Assembly (NCBI RefSeq): GCF_024171535.1
Contig: NZ_JALJZV010000002.1
Location: 124,001 to 188,000, forward strand
Direction: 5' to 3'
DNA: 64,000 nucleotides
DNA from: Flavobacterium sp. HSC-61S13
GTDB taxonomy: Bacteria; Bacteroidota; Bacteroidia; Flavobacteriales; Flavobacteriaceae
Position 1 is the stretch's first letter. Every line of letters begins with the position of its first letter. The notes beneath the pieces were generated by a model that ran no database searches, was not told where the DNA came from, and worked only from the letters and a program-made list of their open reading frames with translations. Shown here one piece after another: positions 21,256 to 29,625 of the stretch. A program made the translations under genes and the position numbers.

Positions 21256-22443
21256 TTAGTCTAGAATTTCAGTTACCTGACCAGCTCCTACAGTTCTACC
21301 ACCCTCACGGATTGCAAAACGAAGACCTAAACTCAAAGCAATTGGACTCAATAATTGAACATCAATTGTTAAGTTATCTCCAGGCATAACCATCTCAACT
21401 CCTTCTGGCAACATGATAGTTCCAGTTACATCCGTTGTACGAACGTAGAATTGTGGACGGTAGTTATTGTGGAATGGAGTGTGACGTCCACCTTCTTCTT
21501 TTTTCAAGATATAAACCTCTGCTTTGAATTTAGCGTGTGGTTTAACAGATCCTGGCTTAACAATAACCATACCTCTACGGATATCATTTTTGTCAATACC
21601 TCTCAACAATAGACCTACGTTATCTCCAGCTTCACCTCTATCAAGGATTTTACGGAACATCTCAACTCCTGTTACAGTAGAAGTCAATTTATCTGCACCC
21701 ATACCAATGATTTCAACAGGATCTCCTGTATTAGCAATACCAGTTTCGATACGACCTGTAGCAACAGTTCCACGTCCTGTAATTGTAAATACATCTTCAA
21801 CTGGCATCAAGAATGGTTTTTCAGTATCACGAATTGGCTCTTCGATCCATTGATCAACTTCTGCCATCAATTGTAGTACTGTATCAACCCATTTAGGCTC
21901 TCCATTTAAAGCTCCTAAAGCAGATCCTTGAATAACTGGTCCGTTATCACCGTCATATTGGTAGAAAGACAACAAATCTCTGATTTCCATCTCAACTAAC
22001 TCTAATAATTCAGCATCGTCAACCATGTCAACTTTGTTCATGAATACAACGATTCTAGGAATACCAACCTGGCGACCTAAAAGGATGTGTTCACGAGTTT
22101 GCGGCATTGGTCCATCAGTCGAAGCAACTACAAGAATTGCACCATCCATCTGAGCAGCACCAGTAACCATGTTTTTCACATAATCCGCGTGACCTGGACA
22201 GTCAACGTGAGCATAGTGACGGTTTGCTGTAGCATACTCTACGTGAGATGTATTGATAGTAATCCCTCTTTCTTTTTCCTCTGGAGCGTTGTCGATTTGA
22301 TCGAAACTTCTTGCTTCAGAATAACCTGCATCAGATAATACTTTAGTAATAGCTGCAGTCAAAGTTGTTTTTCCGTGATCCACGTGTCCGATTGTACCAA
22401 TGTTAAGGTGCGGCTTCGAACGATCAAAATTTTCCTTTGCCAT
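21256..22443 (-). CDS. tuf: Elongation factor Tu
   Basis: EF-Tu is the GTPase that brings aminoacyl-tRNA to the ribosome. It has 395 residues. The G motifs are all present: GHVDHGKTT, the switch I region [15 protein letters not shown], and NKVD (FMNKVDMVD). Domain 3 motifs ([24 protein letters not shown]) are intact. It is preceded by three tRNA genes in the same direction and followed by tRNA-Trp and secE. Confidence 0.98.
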   Translation of the reverse strand: MAKENFDRSKPHLNIGTIGHVDHGKTTLTAAITKVLSDAGYSEARSFDQIDNAPEEKERGITINTSHVEYATANRHYAHVDCPGHADYVKNMVTGAAQMDGAILVVASTDGPMPQTREHILLGRQVGIPRIVVFMNKVDMVDDAELLELVEMEIRDLLSFYQYDGDNGPVIQGSALGALNGEPKWVDTVLQLMAEVDQWIEEPIRDTEKPFLMPVEDVFTITGRGTVATGRIETGIANTGDPVEIIGMGADKLTSTVTGVEMFRKILDRGEAGDNVGLLLRGIDKNDIRRGMVIVKPGSVKPHAKFKAEVYILKKEEGGRHTPFHNNYRPQFYVRTTDVTGTIMLPEGVEMVMPGDNLTIDVQLLSPIALSLGLRFAIREGGRTVGAGQVTEILD

Positions 22444-22501
22444 GATTTAATAATTTAATCTTAGTTATATAATTAGTGTTCAAATTTAATAAAAAAACTT
22501 G

Positions 22502-22573
22502 AGCCAATGACGGGAATTGAACCCGTGACCTCTTCCTTACCAAGGAAACACTCTACCCCTGAGCTACACCGGC
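22502..22573 (-). tRNA. trnT: tRNA-Thr (GGT)
   Basis: Minus strand: acceptor GCCGGTG pairs with CATTGGC (two G-T pairs), anticodon loop TTGGTAA giving anticodon GGT, and T-loop GTTCAATTC. It reads Thr codons ACC/ACU. Located 58 bases upstream of tuf. Confidence 0.95.
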
Positions 22574-22596
22574 ATACGCTTTTTACTTATTTATTG

Positions 22597-22677
22597 TGGG
22601 GAGAGCAGGATTCGAACCTGCGAAGGTTTCCCAACGGATTTACAGTCCGTCCTCGTTGGCCGCTTGAGTATCTCCCC
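22597..22677 (-). tRNA. trnY: tRNA-Tyr (GTA)
   Basis: Minus strand: acceptor GGGGAGA / TCTCCCC, anticodon loop CTGTAAA with anticodon GTA, and a long class II variable arm as expected for bacterial tRNA-Tyr (81 bases). Discriminator A. Confidence 0.95.
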
Positions 22678-22705
22678 TAACCCGTAAATGTCAAATATTC
22701 TATTG

Positions 22706-22779
22706 AGCCAGTAGAGGGACTCGAACCCACGACCTGCTGATTACAAATCAGCTGCTCTAGCCAGCTGAGCTACACCGGC
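22706..22779 (-). tRNA. trnT: tRNA-Thr (TGT)
   Basis: Minus strand: acceptor GCCGGTG / TACTGGC, anticodon loop TTTGTAA with anticodon TGT, T-loop GTTCGAGTC. It is the first gene of the tRNA-tuf transcript, about 40 bases after the promoter. Confidence 0.95.
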
Positions 22780-22788
22780 GGCTTCAAT

Positions 22789-22816
22789 AAAAAAAGCCCG
22801 CTATTTCTAACGGACT
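22789..22816 (-). terminator. Terminator after hpf
   Basis: On the minus strand GTCCGTTA and TAGCGGGC pair (with G-U pairs) around a GAAA loop, followed by TTTTTTT. It ends the xerC-hpf transcript and overlaps the start region of the tRNA-tuf transcript. Confidence 0.8.
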
Positions 22817-22817
22817 G

Positions 22818-22847
22818 CAAATGTATATATTTTATTTGTTAAACAAA
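22818..22847 (-). promoter_or_regulatory. Promoter of the tRNA-Thr-Tyr-Thr-tuf operon
   Basis: On the minus strand TTTG (22844-22847) is followed after 18 bases by TACATTTG (22818-22825). This matches both the -33 and -7 elements of the Bacteroidota housekeeping promoter at ideal spacing. It is the best promoter match in the window. Transcription would begin inside the terminator hairpin of the upstream hpf gene. Confidence 0.75.
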
Positions 22848-22871
22848 ACTTTTTTTAATTTTTTTTGCCCT

Positions 22872-23174
22872 TTATAGGTGAGAATTTATCTTTTCTTTAC
22901 GTTTAAGCAATAATCGCTCTAAAGATTCTTTACACAAGTCCACCGCTTCTTCAAAAGTTTTGGCTGTCTTTTTTACAATCATCTCGTCACCAGGTACCAA
23001 AACCTTAACATCTACACATTTATTTTCCTTTTCATTACTATTATCCAACTTTAAAAAGACATCAAAGGTCACTATCTTATCATAATACTTCTCCAACTTG
23101 GTCAGACGTTCATTTATAAAATCCACTAACTTTCTATCGACGTTAAAATTAACTGCTTGAATGTTTACTTTCAT
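22872..23174 (-). CDS. hpf: Ribosome hibernation-promoting factor, short form (HPF/YfiA family)
   Basis: This protein binds the decoding region of idle 30S subunits and stabilises dormant ribosomes. I use the ATG at 23174 (100 residues, MKVNIQAVNFNVDRKL), since the alternative 18 bases upstream adds residues not typical of the family. The beta-alpha-beta fold is visible: VDFINERLTKLEKYYDKIV, VFLKLDN, VDVKVLVPGDEMIVKK and FEEAVDLCKESLERLLLKRK. There is no long C-terminal dimerisation domain, so it is the short type. It follows xerC closely (26 bases to this start). Confidence 0.9.
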   Translation of the reverse strand: MKVNIQAVNFNVDRKLVDFINERLTKLEKYYDKIVTFDVFLKLDNSNEKENKCVDVKVLVPGDEMIVKKTAKTFEEAVDLCKESLERLLLKRKEKINSHL

Positions 23175-23200
23175 AATTTCTTGGTTTTTCAATTAATAAT

Positions 23201-24100
23201 CTATTTGTCCTTTTTGGCCCGAGGATGCGCATTTTGATAAACCAACTTCAACTGATCCAAACTCGAATGAGCATAAACTTGCGTTGATGATAAACTCGCA
23301 TGCCCTAGCAATTCCTTAATTGCGTTGATATCCGCTCCGTTGTTTAACAAATGAGTCGCAAATGTATGTCGCAACACGTGCGGACTTTTCTTCTCCTTTG
23401 AGGACACATGACTAAAGTAATTATTTATTAATCGATACACAAATGTTTCCCCTACTTTATTCCCATGTTTCGAAATTATTAACACTTTCAAAGAAGGATC
23501 CACCCCTAGAGCAGATCGCAATTCTAAATATTGTACGAGCAATTTCTTTACAGCCGGCATCAAGGGAATTAACCGCACTTTATTGCGCTTGCCCGTCACG
23601 CGAACAACATTGGAAAAAAAATCCAAATCTCCCACCTCCAACGACAACAATTCTGCCCGTCTCAAACCCAAAGCATAGAGCAATTCAACAATCACTCGAT
23701 CACGGACAGCCTCAAACCGATCTGCCTGATCCATACCGGTCAACACCTCTCGAACTTCCTCTATTGAAAACGGAATTTGGATTTTTTTTTCCACCCGCAA
23801 CGAACTGTGTAACTTCAATGGATTTTGAGCCACCAACTTCAGTCGATACATAAAGGCGTAAAAAGATTTTAAAGCGCTGATTTTTCTATTGATGGTACTG
23901 TTGGACAACCCGCGTTCTGAAAGATCAACTATCCACAACCTCAAATGATCGTATTCCACATCCAAATAAGAAACCTCCATATGCGTCGAAACAAACAACA
24001 AAAACTCCCGCACATCCACCGAATAAACCTGAACCGTTTTCGGCGAAAAGTTTTTCTCTTTTACAAGATAATCGATATATTTTTGAACATCTACATTCAT
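23201..24100 (-). CDS. xerC: Tyrosine recombinase XerC
   Basis: This is a site-specific recombinase of the XerC/XerD family, which resolves chromosome dimers at dif. Its 299 residues are typical. The SAM-like N-terminal domain (about 1-90) precedes the catalytic domain with all key residues: Arg147 (YALGLRRAEL), Lys171 (VTGKRNK), His241 and Arg244 (HVLRHTFATHLL), His267 (GHASLSSTQ) and the nucleophile Tyr276 (VYAH). It lies immediately upstream of hpf with rpsU further upstream, a housekeeping context rather than a mobile element. No attachment site is evident nearby. Confidence 0.93.
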   Translation of the reverse strand: MNVDVQKYIDYLVKEKNFSPKTVQVYSVDVREFLLFVSTHMEVSYLDVEYDHLRLWIVDLSERGLSNSTINRKISALKSFYAFMYRLKLVAQNPLKLHSSLRVEKKIQIPFSIEEVREVLTGMDQADRFEAVRDRVIVELLYALGLRRAELLSLEVGDLDFFSNVVRVTGKRNKVRLIPLMPAVKKLLVQYLELRSALGVDPSLKVLIISKHGNKVGETFVYRLINNYFSHVSSKEKKSPHVLRHTFATHLLNNGADINAIKELLGHASLSSTQVYAHSSLDQLKLVYQNAHPRAKKDK

Positions 24101-24180
24101 CGAACCGCATTATTTATTTTTTACAGGCTTTTTTACACAACCCAACAACCTGGAACTCCATTTCGTTTTATGCCACAAAA

Positions 24181-24222
24181 AAACCGTTACAACAAAGTTA
24201 AACACTTTATCATAACGGTTTA
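24181..24222 (-). terminator. Terminator after rpsU
   Basis: A nested hairpin: AACCGTTA / TAACGGTT outside and AAAGT / ACTTT inside. On the minus strand it is followed by seven T residues. rpsU therefore appears to be a single-gene transcript. Confidence 0.8.
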
Positions 24223-24245
24223 TATTTAATTCAATTATTAAAAGG

Positions 24246-24440
24246 CTAGATTTCTACAGCATCTCTTAATCCTTGAACGTAAGCAGCTTTCTGCATTTTT
24301 GCTCTTTTGGTGATCGAAGGTTTCGAAAACGCCTGACGAGATCTTAATTGACGCAACGTTTTAGTCTTGTCAAATTTACGTTTATAACGCTTTAGCGCTC
24401 TATCGATATTTTCTCCGTCTTTAATTGGAATGATTAACAT
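24246..24440 (-). CDS. rpsU: 30S ribosomal protein bS21
   Basis: bS21 is a small basic ribosomal protein. I use the ATG at 24440 (64 residues, MLIIPIKDGENIDRALKRYK), because the strong ribosome-binding site lies just upstream and the family starts this way. The rest (KTLRQLRSRQAFSKPSITKR) is typical of the Bacteroidota form. In Bacteroidota bS21 helps sequester the 16S 3' tail so most genes ignore Shine-Dalgarno sites; rpsU itself keeps one and is thought to be autoregulated by it. The gene has its own -7 box and terminator. Confidence 0.95.
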   Translation of the reverse strand: MLIIPIKDGENIDRALKRYKRKFDKTKTLRQLRSRQAFSKPSITKRAKMQKAAYVQGLRDAVEI

Positions 24441-24447
24441 AGTATAT

Positions 24448-24458
24448 ACACCTCCTTT
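24448..24458 (-). promoter_or_regulatory. Strong Shine-Dalgarno site of rpsU
   Basis: The minus strand reads AAAGGAGGTGT, an extended match to the 16S rRNA 3' end, ten bases (counted from AGGAGG) upstream of the rpsU ATG. Such a site is exceptional in this window; other genes have AT-rich leaders instead. It fits the known bS21 feedback loop of Bacteroidota. Confidence 0.9.
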
Positions 24459-24472
24459 CATTTATGTGGGTG

Positions 24473-24480
24473 CAAAGGTA
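24473..24480 (-). promoter_or_regulatory. -7 promoter box of rpsU
   Basis: The minus strand reads TACCTTTG, an exact TAnnTTTG match, placing the transcript start about 25-30 bases before the rpsU ATG. No clear -33 TTG is visible at the usual distance. Confidence 0.55.
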
Positions 24481-24727
24481 TTACTTTTTATTTAACTACC
24501 ACGCTATTTTTAAAAAAAAGCTCGTCTAAAAGTCAACTACCAAAGAATGCATCAACTCGACACTCGTGCTAAAACAGAAACATCAATTCGTCAAAACAAA
24601 CCACTATCCTACAAAAGAAATCGAAAATAAACGTTACTATGATCCATTTTACACCAAGCCAAGACTGACCAATAAAGCCTTTACCGGACTGAAAAACAAA
24701 TCAATACCAGACCGCGATTTCGATTTT

Positions 24728-25399
24728 TTATTTAGAACAATCCTCGTCTAATTTCTCCGCCTGATCTCTCCCCCATTTAGGATAGAAGGGAACATCTGAT
24801 TTTTGTTTATCGAATGCCGATATCGCCTTTTTAATATCGGAACAATAAGGTGTTTTATCCTTTTCAAAATACTTCGCTTCCCTAATACGATAAGCCGCCT
24901 TACCATATAGTGCACGCGGATTCTGCGGCTCCAACTCCAAAGCTTGATCATATAAGTCAATTATAGTCAATGCGAGCGCTTTTTTACCTAAGGGATCAAT
25001 TTTTACTTCCGATTCATAATTCATCGCCAACAAAATCAACCACTCTGCATTTTGCCCTTCGTCTAAATGATTTTCAATACTCGCTCTAGACTTGTCAATT
25101 TGATCCATTTTTTCTTTGAAATTGGTGACTTCTAGCGAATTTGTCGTTTGCAACAAAGCCAAATAATAAGCCGGTATCCAATTTTTCTTATCTTCTTCTG
25201 ACAGCTTTTCAAAAAACATCATGGCATTTTTAATATCCCCCTTACTCCAAAGTGCCAAAGCTTTTTCCATCGATGGTTTACCTAAAGGTGGTGCTTTTCT
25301 TTGTACATTGGGACGGGGCTTTTTTACAGCCGGTGCTTTTCGCTGCGCGAAAGCACCTACTGATATCAATAAGCATAGAAATACAAGTATTTTTTTCAT
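24728..25399 (-). CDS. Exported TPR-repeat protein, unknown role
   Basis: This 223-residue protein has a signal peptide (MKKILVFLCLLISVGAFAQ) and a Pro/Lys-rich linker (RKAPAVKKPRPNVQRKAPP). The mature part is helical with TPR-like units: KALALWSKGDIKNAMMFFEKL, then YYLALLQTT, and DLYDQALELEPQNPRALYGKA. It is probably periplasmic. Such proteins in Flavobacteriaceae usually serve as protein-interaction scaffolds, but no partner is suggested by the neighbours, which are separately transcribed. I cannot name a specific function. Confidence 0.75.
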   Translation of the reverse strand: MKKILVFLCLLISVGAFAQRKAPAVKKPRPNVQRKAPPLGKPSMEKALALWSKGDIKNAMMFFEKLSEEDKKNWIPAYYLALLQTTNSLEVTNFKEKMDQIDKSRASIENHLDEGQNAEWLILLAMNYESEVKIDPLGKKALALTIIDLYDQALELEPQNPRALYGKAAYRIREAKYFEKDKTPYCSDIKKAISAFDKQKSDVPFYPKWGRDQAEKLDEDCSK

Positions 25400-25621
25400 A
25401 ATTAATAGTATTTAGGTTTAACTGCTGTTTTTTTATTAAAGTAGGTAAACTTAAAAAAGAAATAGATAATTCCCTCTTTTAATATGATTTTTTTTAAATA
25501 GAATTCCACGAATCTCCAATATTTACATGGATGGATCTAACGACTAATATTTTCGTGACCTCCTAAGCCAGCTCTTTATCAAAAATCACTGCAAACCAAT
25601 AGCCCACAAAGCTCTTGTAAA

Positions 25622-25661
25622 CAAAAACAGGCATTGTCCTTTTGAGACAACACCTGTTTTG
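25622..25661 (-). terminator. Terminator after acyl-CoA dehydrogenase
   Basis: The arms AAAACAGG-x2-TTGTC and GACAA-x2-CCTGTTTT pair with two weak positions. The hairpin ends in a T-rich run on the minus strand. A separate 20-base perfect palindrome lies between it and the gene stop. Confidence 0.65.
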
Positions 25662-25670
25662 TTATAAAGT

Positions 25671-25690
25671 TTCGAGTTTCGAAACTCGAA
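25671..25690. repeat. Perfect 20-bp palindrome
   Basis: The sequence TTCGAGTTTCGAAACTCGAA reads the same on both strands. It lies 8 bases past the acyl-CoA dehydrogenase stop. It could form a short hairpin in RNA or bind a dimeric protein. Confidence 0.7.
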
Positions 25691-25697
25691 TACCGTT

Positions 25698-26840
25698 TTA
25701 GTCTTTTAATACGTCTCTTGAAATCACTAATTTTTGAATTTCAGTAGTTCCTTCTCCGATCGTACATAATTTTGAATCTCTATAAAACTTCTCTACTGGG
25801 AAATCTTTAGTATACCCGTATCCACCATGAATCTGAATCGCCTCCGAAGAAACTTTCACACACACCTCAGAAGCATACATTTTTGCCATAGCACCCAACT
25901 TAGTCATCGGTTTGTGATTGTTCTTTAAAAAGGCTGCTTTGTGCAACAACAATTCCGAAGCTTCGATTTCAGTAGCCATATCCGCTAATTTAAAAGCAAT
26001 CGCTTGGAATGAACTAATTGGCTTACCGAACTGATGTCTTTCTTTCGAATATTTTAAAGCTGCTTCATAAGCCCCTTTTGCAATTCCCAAAGATAAAGCT
26101 CCAATAGAAATACGACCACCATCTAATATTTTCATCGCTTGGATAAATCCTTCTCCAACTTCTCCTAAACGATTGTCGTCTGATACGCGACAATTGTCAA
26201 AAATCAATTCAGCGGTTTCCGAAGCTCTCATTCCCAATTTATTCTCTTTTCGTCCACTTGAAAAACCTGGTGTTCCTTTCTCAATAACAAAAGCAGTCAT
26301 ACCTCTTGAATCTCCTTTCTCCCCAGTTCTAACAATAACTACTGCTACATCTCCTGAAATAGCATGTGTAATAAAATTTTTCGCTCCATTGATTACCCAA
26401 TGATCGCCATCCTTTACAGCCGTAGTATTCATTCCTCCAGCGTCAGACCCCGTATTGTGTTCGGTTAATCCCCAAGCACCAATCCATTCTGCTGTTGCTA
26501 ATTTTGGAATCCATCTCTTTTTCTGCTCGTCATTTCCAAAAGTCAAAATATGATTAGTACACAAAGAATTATGTGCCGCTACTGAAAGCCCAATAGAAGA
26601 ATCCACTTTAGATATCTCTTCTACAATAGTAATATATTCATGGTATCCCAATCCAGACCCGCCTAATTCTTCAGGTACTAAAACACCCATAAAGCCCATT
26701 TCACCTAATTTTTTAAATAAATCTACTGGGAAAATTTGCGCTTCATCCCACTCCATTATATGTGGACGGATATTTTGTTCAGCAAAGTCTCTGATTGACT
26801 GTGCAATCATTGCTTGGGTTTCATTATAATCGAAGTTCAT
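25698..26840 (-). CDS. Acyl-CoA dehydrogenase
   Basis: This FAD enzyme carries out the first oxidation step of acyl-CoA degradation (fatty acid or branched-chain). It has 380 residues, the standard length. Landmarks are [19 protein letters not shown] (substrate/FAD binding), [36 protein letters not shown] and the catalytic Glu363 in [11 protein letters not shown]. The N-terminal domain is helical ([15 protein letters not shown]). The exact chain-length preference cannot be read from sequence; it is closest to short-chain (butyryl-type) enzymes. The upstream neighbour (HhH protein) is 20 bases away on the same strand, but the functions look unrelated. Confidence 0.93.
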   Translation of the reverse strand: MNFDYNETQAMIAQSIRDFAEQNIRPHIMEWDEAQIFPVDLFKKLGEMGFMGVLVPEELGGSGLGYHEYITIVEEISKVDSSIGLSVAAHNSLCTNHILTFGNDEQKKRWIPKLATAEWIGAWGLTEHNTGSDAGGMNTTAVKDGDHWVINGAKNFITHAISGDVAVVIVRTGEKGDSRGMTAFVIEKGTPGFSSGRKENKLGMRASETAELIFDNCRVSDDNRLGEVGEGFIQAMKILDGGRISIGALSLGIAKGAYEAALKYSKERHQFGKPISSFQAIAFKLADMATEIEASELLLHKAAFLKNNHKPMTKLGAMAKMYASEVCVKVSSEAIQIHGGYGYTKDFPVEKFYRDSKLCTIGEGTTEIQKLVISRDVLKD

Positions 26841-26860
26841 TGTACTGATATTTATATTTC

Positions 26861-27730
26861 TTAAAAAGCCAAATATAAGCTAATTATCTCCAATTTATCA
26901 AATGGAAAATCCACAATATTTTCAAATTCTTTAAAATCTACAAAATCCCCTTGAGCACTCCTATAAATCACTATACTTCTAGCTATATGATAGTTAAGAT
27001 ATGGTATTTTTGCAATATCAGCTCGACTAGCGGTATTTATATTTATTTTCTCCACCACCACTTCCTCTAAAACATCAAAGTTTTTATATAAATTCTTTAC
27101 ACTTTCCTCACTAAGTCCCCAAATAAATTCAATTTGCTTCATTTTCACAAAGCCTCCTAAGCGATCGCGCTCTGTAATAATACGATCCGAAAAAACAGTT
27201 CCAATTCCTCTTAATTTCATCAGATCTTCTCGCGTAGCTCTATTGATATCACCAACGACAACCTCCAAAGCGGCCGCAGCCCTTATCTCCGAAATCGGTG
27301 TCCTTTTCACTGTTTTCCTCTCGGGAAACTTAAAATAAACCGATATGGAATCCAACCATCGATCCGAAACTCCGGTTACCTGCTGAAACTCTAATGCGCT
27401 ATTCACATACCTATTTGTAGCGCGAAAAGCAAGGAGTTTGTCAATTTCATTCAAAGTCATACCCAAGGTGTAACCTTTATAGTCTGAAATAAAATTGGGG
27501 TTAAAGGGATATATAGTTTTTTGATTCGAAAGGGAGGATATCGAATCTAAAATCAATTGTTGATTTACCCATGCAGGGTCAAATACGGTTGGGACAAGAT
27601 TTTTATACTTCCAATCCCAAAAAACAAAATAAGCTATTTGAAAAGCCATAATCAAAACTGAAAGCGCGAGTATACCCACCCGCTGAGAGCGTGTTATATA
27701 GGGAATAGTATATCTCCATTGTTTACTCAC
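26861..27730 (-). CDS. Membrane-anchored helix-hairpin-helix (ComEA-like) protein
   Basis: This 289-residue protein has one N-terminal membrane helix ([20 protein letters not shown]) and a soluble part with helix-hairpin-helix repeats. These are visible as [23 protein letters not shown] (quoted in part: [16 protein letters not shown]) and [20 protein letters not shown]. Such HhH domains bind DNA without sequence preference and resemble ComEA of competence systems. A role in DNA handling at the envelope is plausible but unproven. It lies just upstream of the acyl-CoA dehydrogenase on the same strand and downstream of a PspC-domain gene. Confidence 0.8.
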   Translation of the reverse strand: MSKQWRYTIPYITRSQRVGILALSVLIMAFQIAYFVFWDWKYKNLVPTVFDPAWVNQQLILDSISSLSNQKTIYPFNPNFISDYKGYTLGMTLNEIDKLLAFRATNRYVNSALEFQQVTGVSDRWLDSISVYFKFPERKTVKRTPISEIRAAAALEVVVGDINRATREDLMKLRGIGTVFSDRIITERDRLGGFVKMKQIEFIWGLSEESVKNLYKNFDVLEEVVVEKININTASRADIAKIPYLNYHIARSIVIYRSAQGDFVDFKEFENIVDFPFDKLEIISLYLAF

Positions 27731-27811
27731 TTTTTAACAACTCCTATTTGATCATCGGCTAGTTTTATCAAGAGAGTTAAATATACGAAAAATATTTAAT
27801 GGTTGTTTGTT

Positions 27812-28033
27812 TTACAAATCGAAAACAGAACTGCGCTTGGTGTAGATCAAATCTTTAATGCGAACGACAAATGCTAAAGTAAGATAAATAGCAAATGCCA
27901 ATCCTAAGGTAAAAAAAGATAAGTAGATGAAAAAGAAACGCACACTGTTGGTACGCATACCTATGCGATCGGCTAAACGAGAGGAAACTCGAAAACCGTG
28001 TTTTTCAAAAAAATACCGAATATTATTAATCAT
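27812..28033 (-). CDS. Small PspC-domain membrane protein
   Basis: This 73-residue protein resembles the PspC family: a basic N-terminal part (FEKHGFRVSSRLADRIGM) followed by RTNSVRFFFIYLSF and one long hydrophobic segment. In enterobacteria PspC takes part in the phage-shock response at the inner membrane; short PspC-like proteins in Flavobacteriaceae are uncharacterised to my knowledge. An exact -7 box (TATATTTG) lies 19 bases upstream of the start. Confidence 0.75.
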   Translation of the reverse strand: MINNIRYFFEKHGFRVSSRLADRIGMRTNSVRFFFIYLSFFTLGLAFAIYLTLAFVVRIKDLIYTKRSSVFDL

Positions 28034-28051
28034 CTCGCATTACTTTATATA

Positions 28052-28059
28052 CAAATATA
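28052..28059 (-). promoter_or_regulatory. Candidate -7 box of the PspC-domain gene
   Basis: The minus strand reads TATATTTG, 18 bases before the start codon. No clear -33 element is seen, and the leader would be only about 13 bases. Confidence 0.4.
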
Positions 28060-28214
28060 GGTAATTAATTACTGTGTTTAAGAAACTAAATTCGAAACAT
28101 CATTCCAAATTGCACTTAATTTCACCATCACGTCAATCAACAACCCCTTTGAAACAGCATCATTCAAGTGGAGAACCCTACCAATTACCTAAAATAGATC
28201 TTTATTAAAAGAAA

Positions 28215-28230
28215 GCAACTTCTACGTTGC
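28215..28230 (-). terminator. Weak terminator after the DUF2851 gene
   Basis: GCAAC / GTTGC around a 6-base loop, followed on the minus strand by TTTCTTTT. The stem is short, so this is moderate evidence only. Confidence 0.45.
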
Positions 28231-28243
28231 CTAATTCCTTATT

Positions 28244-29533
28244 TTACAATTTTCCTATTTGACGGTCTGCATACAAGTAATCCCGACCTACTCCACAATG
28301 CAAACACTTTTTAGCATCACAGTAATTCTTCTTAAGCTCCAAGAGTGCCTGTGTATCAAAAGCATTTTCAATGCCCAGACCGAGTTGCGAAAAATAATCA
28401 ATAATATTATTTCTTTCTGGTTTTAAGCTACTGATTAAATCTAAGATCAATTCAGAACAATCCGCTCCTTTGTTTTGATAGTAAACATAAGTCAGCGGGA
28501 TTACGGTATTGATAATTATCAGATCAATAAAAGCGGTCGAGGTTTTTTTAATTTTGGAAGGACTCCTTTTGTCTATTACATAATGCTCCATCCAATAGTC
28601 CGTAGTTTTGACGTCGAAAACCCTATAGAAATCTTCCTTTTTCTTACAGCTTAGGATAACATCAAACAAGCTGGAATGCTTGTTTAACAAACTTGCCAAT
28701 TGAGACAAACGAACGGTAGGAAAATTGTCTGGTCGCAATTTGAAAAAGTTCAGCTGACCTAATTCTGCAGGAACAAGTTCGTATTTTTGAGATAAAAAAC
28801 TCCAGGTCTGCCAAAGGTTTTTACTATAGGTATCTTCATTAGCTGCGTGTATAATATTGGTCTTGCCAAAAAAAAGAGCTTCAAGATTTACAAGCGATAC
28901 ACGTTCTTTCTGAACAACTCTGATGGGCAAACTTTTAGCCATATTAAAAAAAATAGTTCCATTGGCATTTAACCCAAAGCCTTTTGCTATCTGACAGAAG
29001 AATACCCTTTCCCAATCAGCATTGGTTTCCTCAATGAACTTCTTGATTGGCGCCACCTTGCGTTCCATCCGCTCGAAAAACAAAGTTTCCAACCACTTAT
29101 CGCGTTTAAAAACATCCATCTTGCCAATAAAATCTTCACAGTAAATCCATTTTTTTTGTTGGCTCAACAACTCGTATCTTTTTAATAATTGATGATCAAC
29201 ATACTTAGACAGCAATAATACGGGGATCGGGCTTTGATCTTTTCTCAATACCGGTATGTCATAATCCCAAACCACATGTAAAATAACATTGTTATAATTT
29301 TTATCTTTTTCATGGTGATGCAAATACCAATCCGACGCTTTAATATGTATCTCAATATTGCCCGCCCATTTCTGACTACCTATTACAACAAGGCTGTTAA
29401 AGAAATCAGGCCCCGCCTGTTGCGTATAATCTCCTGAGCGAATAATCTGCAATCGCTCCCCTTGCTCGGTTACTAAATCCGTAAAATCAAACAATTTATA
29501 CTGCCAAATATAATGTAAAAAGACCTCCTTCAT
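28244..29533 (-). CDS. DUF2851 family protein
   Basis: This 429-residue soluble protein belongs to the DUF2851 family, common in Bacteroidota and of unknown function. Its N-terminal part carries GDYTQQAGPDFFNSLVVIG and GNIEIHIKASDWYLHHH, followed by NVILHVVWDYD. The acidic/His pattern looks like a nuclease-like fold, but that is only my impression. The C terminus has a CxxC-type cluster (CDAKKCLHCGVGRDYL) that could bind zinc. It is divergently arranged with the PNGase F-like gene, with starts 92 bases apart. Confidence 0.8.
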   Translation of the reverse strand: MKEVFLHYIWQYKLFDFTDLVTEQGERLQIIRSGDYTQQAGPDFFNSLVVIGSQKWAGNIEIHIKASDWYLHHHEKDKNYNNVILHVVWDYDIPVLRKDQSPIPVLLLSKYVDHQLLKRYELLSQQKKWIYCEDFIGKMDVFKRDKWLETLFFERMERKVAPIKKFIEETNADWERVFFCQIAKGFGLNANGTIFFNMAKSLPIRVVQKERVSLVNLEALFFGKTNIIHAANEDTYSKNLWQTWSFLSQKYELVPAELGQLNFFKLRPDNFPTVRLSQLASLLNKHSSLFDVILSCKKKEDFYRVFDVKTTDYWMEHYVIDKRSPSKIKKTSTAFIDLIIINTVIPLTYVYYQNKGADCSELILDLISSLKPERNNIIDYFSQLGLGIENAFDTQALLELKKNYCDAKKCLHCGVGRDYLYADRQIGKL

Positions 29534-29625
29534 AACTCCTTAATTATCAACTCGATCTAAGATATTGAAAAAAATTTAATATTTTTATGCTTTTTTATAA
29601 GCATCTGCAAATTTTACCCCCTTTC

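Noticed and set aside
23443..23853. Plus-strand ORF of 136 codons
   Set aside because: Antisense to xerC, which has all catalytic residues.
23201..24100. Tyrosine recombinase considered as a sign of an integrated element
   Set aside because: It matches housekeeping XerC by length and motifs and sits in a conserved core context; no integrase-type attachment repeats or cargo are present.
24566..24751. Plus-strand ORF of 61 codons between rpsU and the TPR gene
   Set aside because: It overlaps the end of the TPR gene, has no promoter box and looks like chance in AT-rich DNA.
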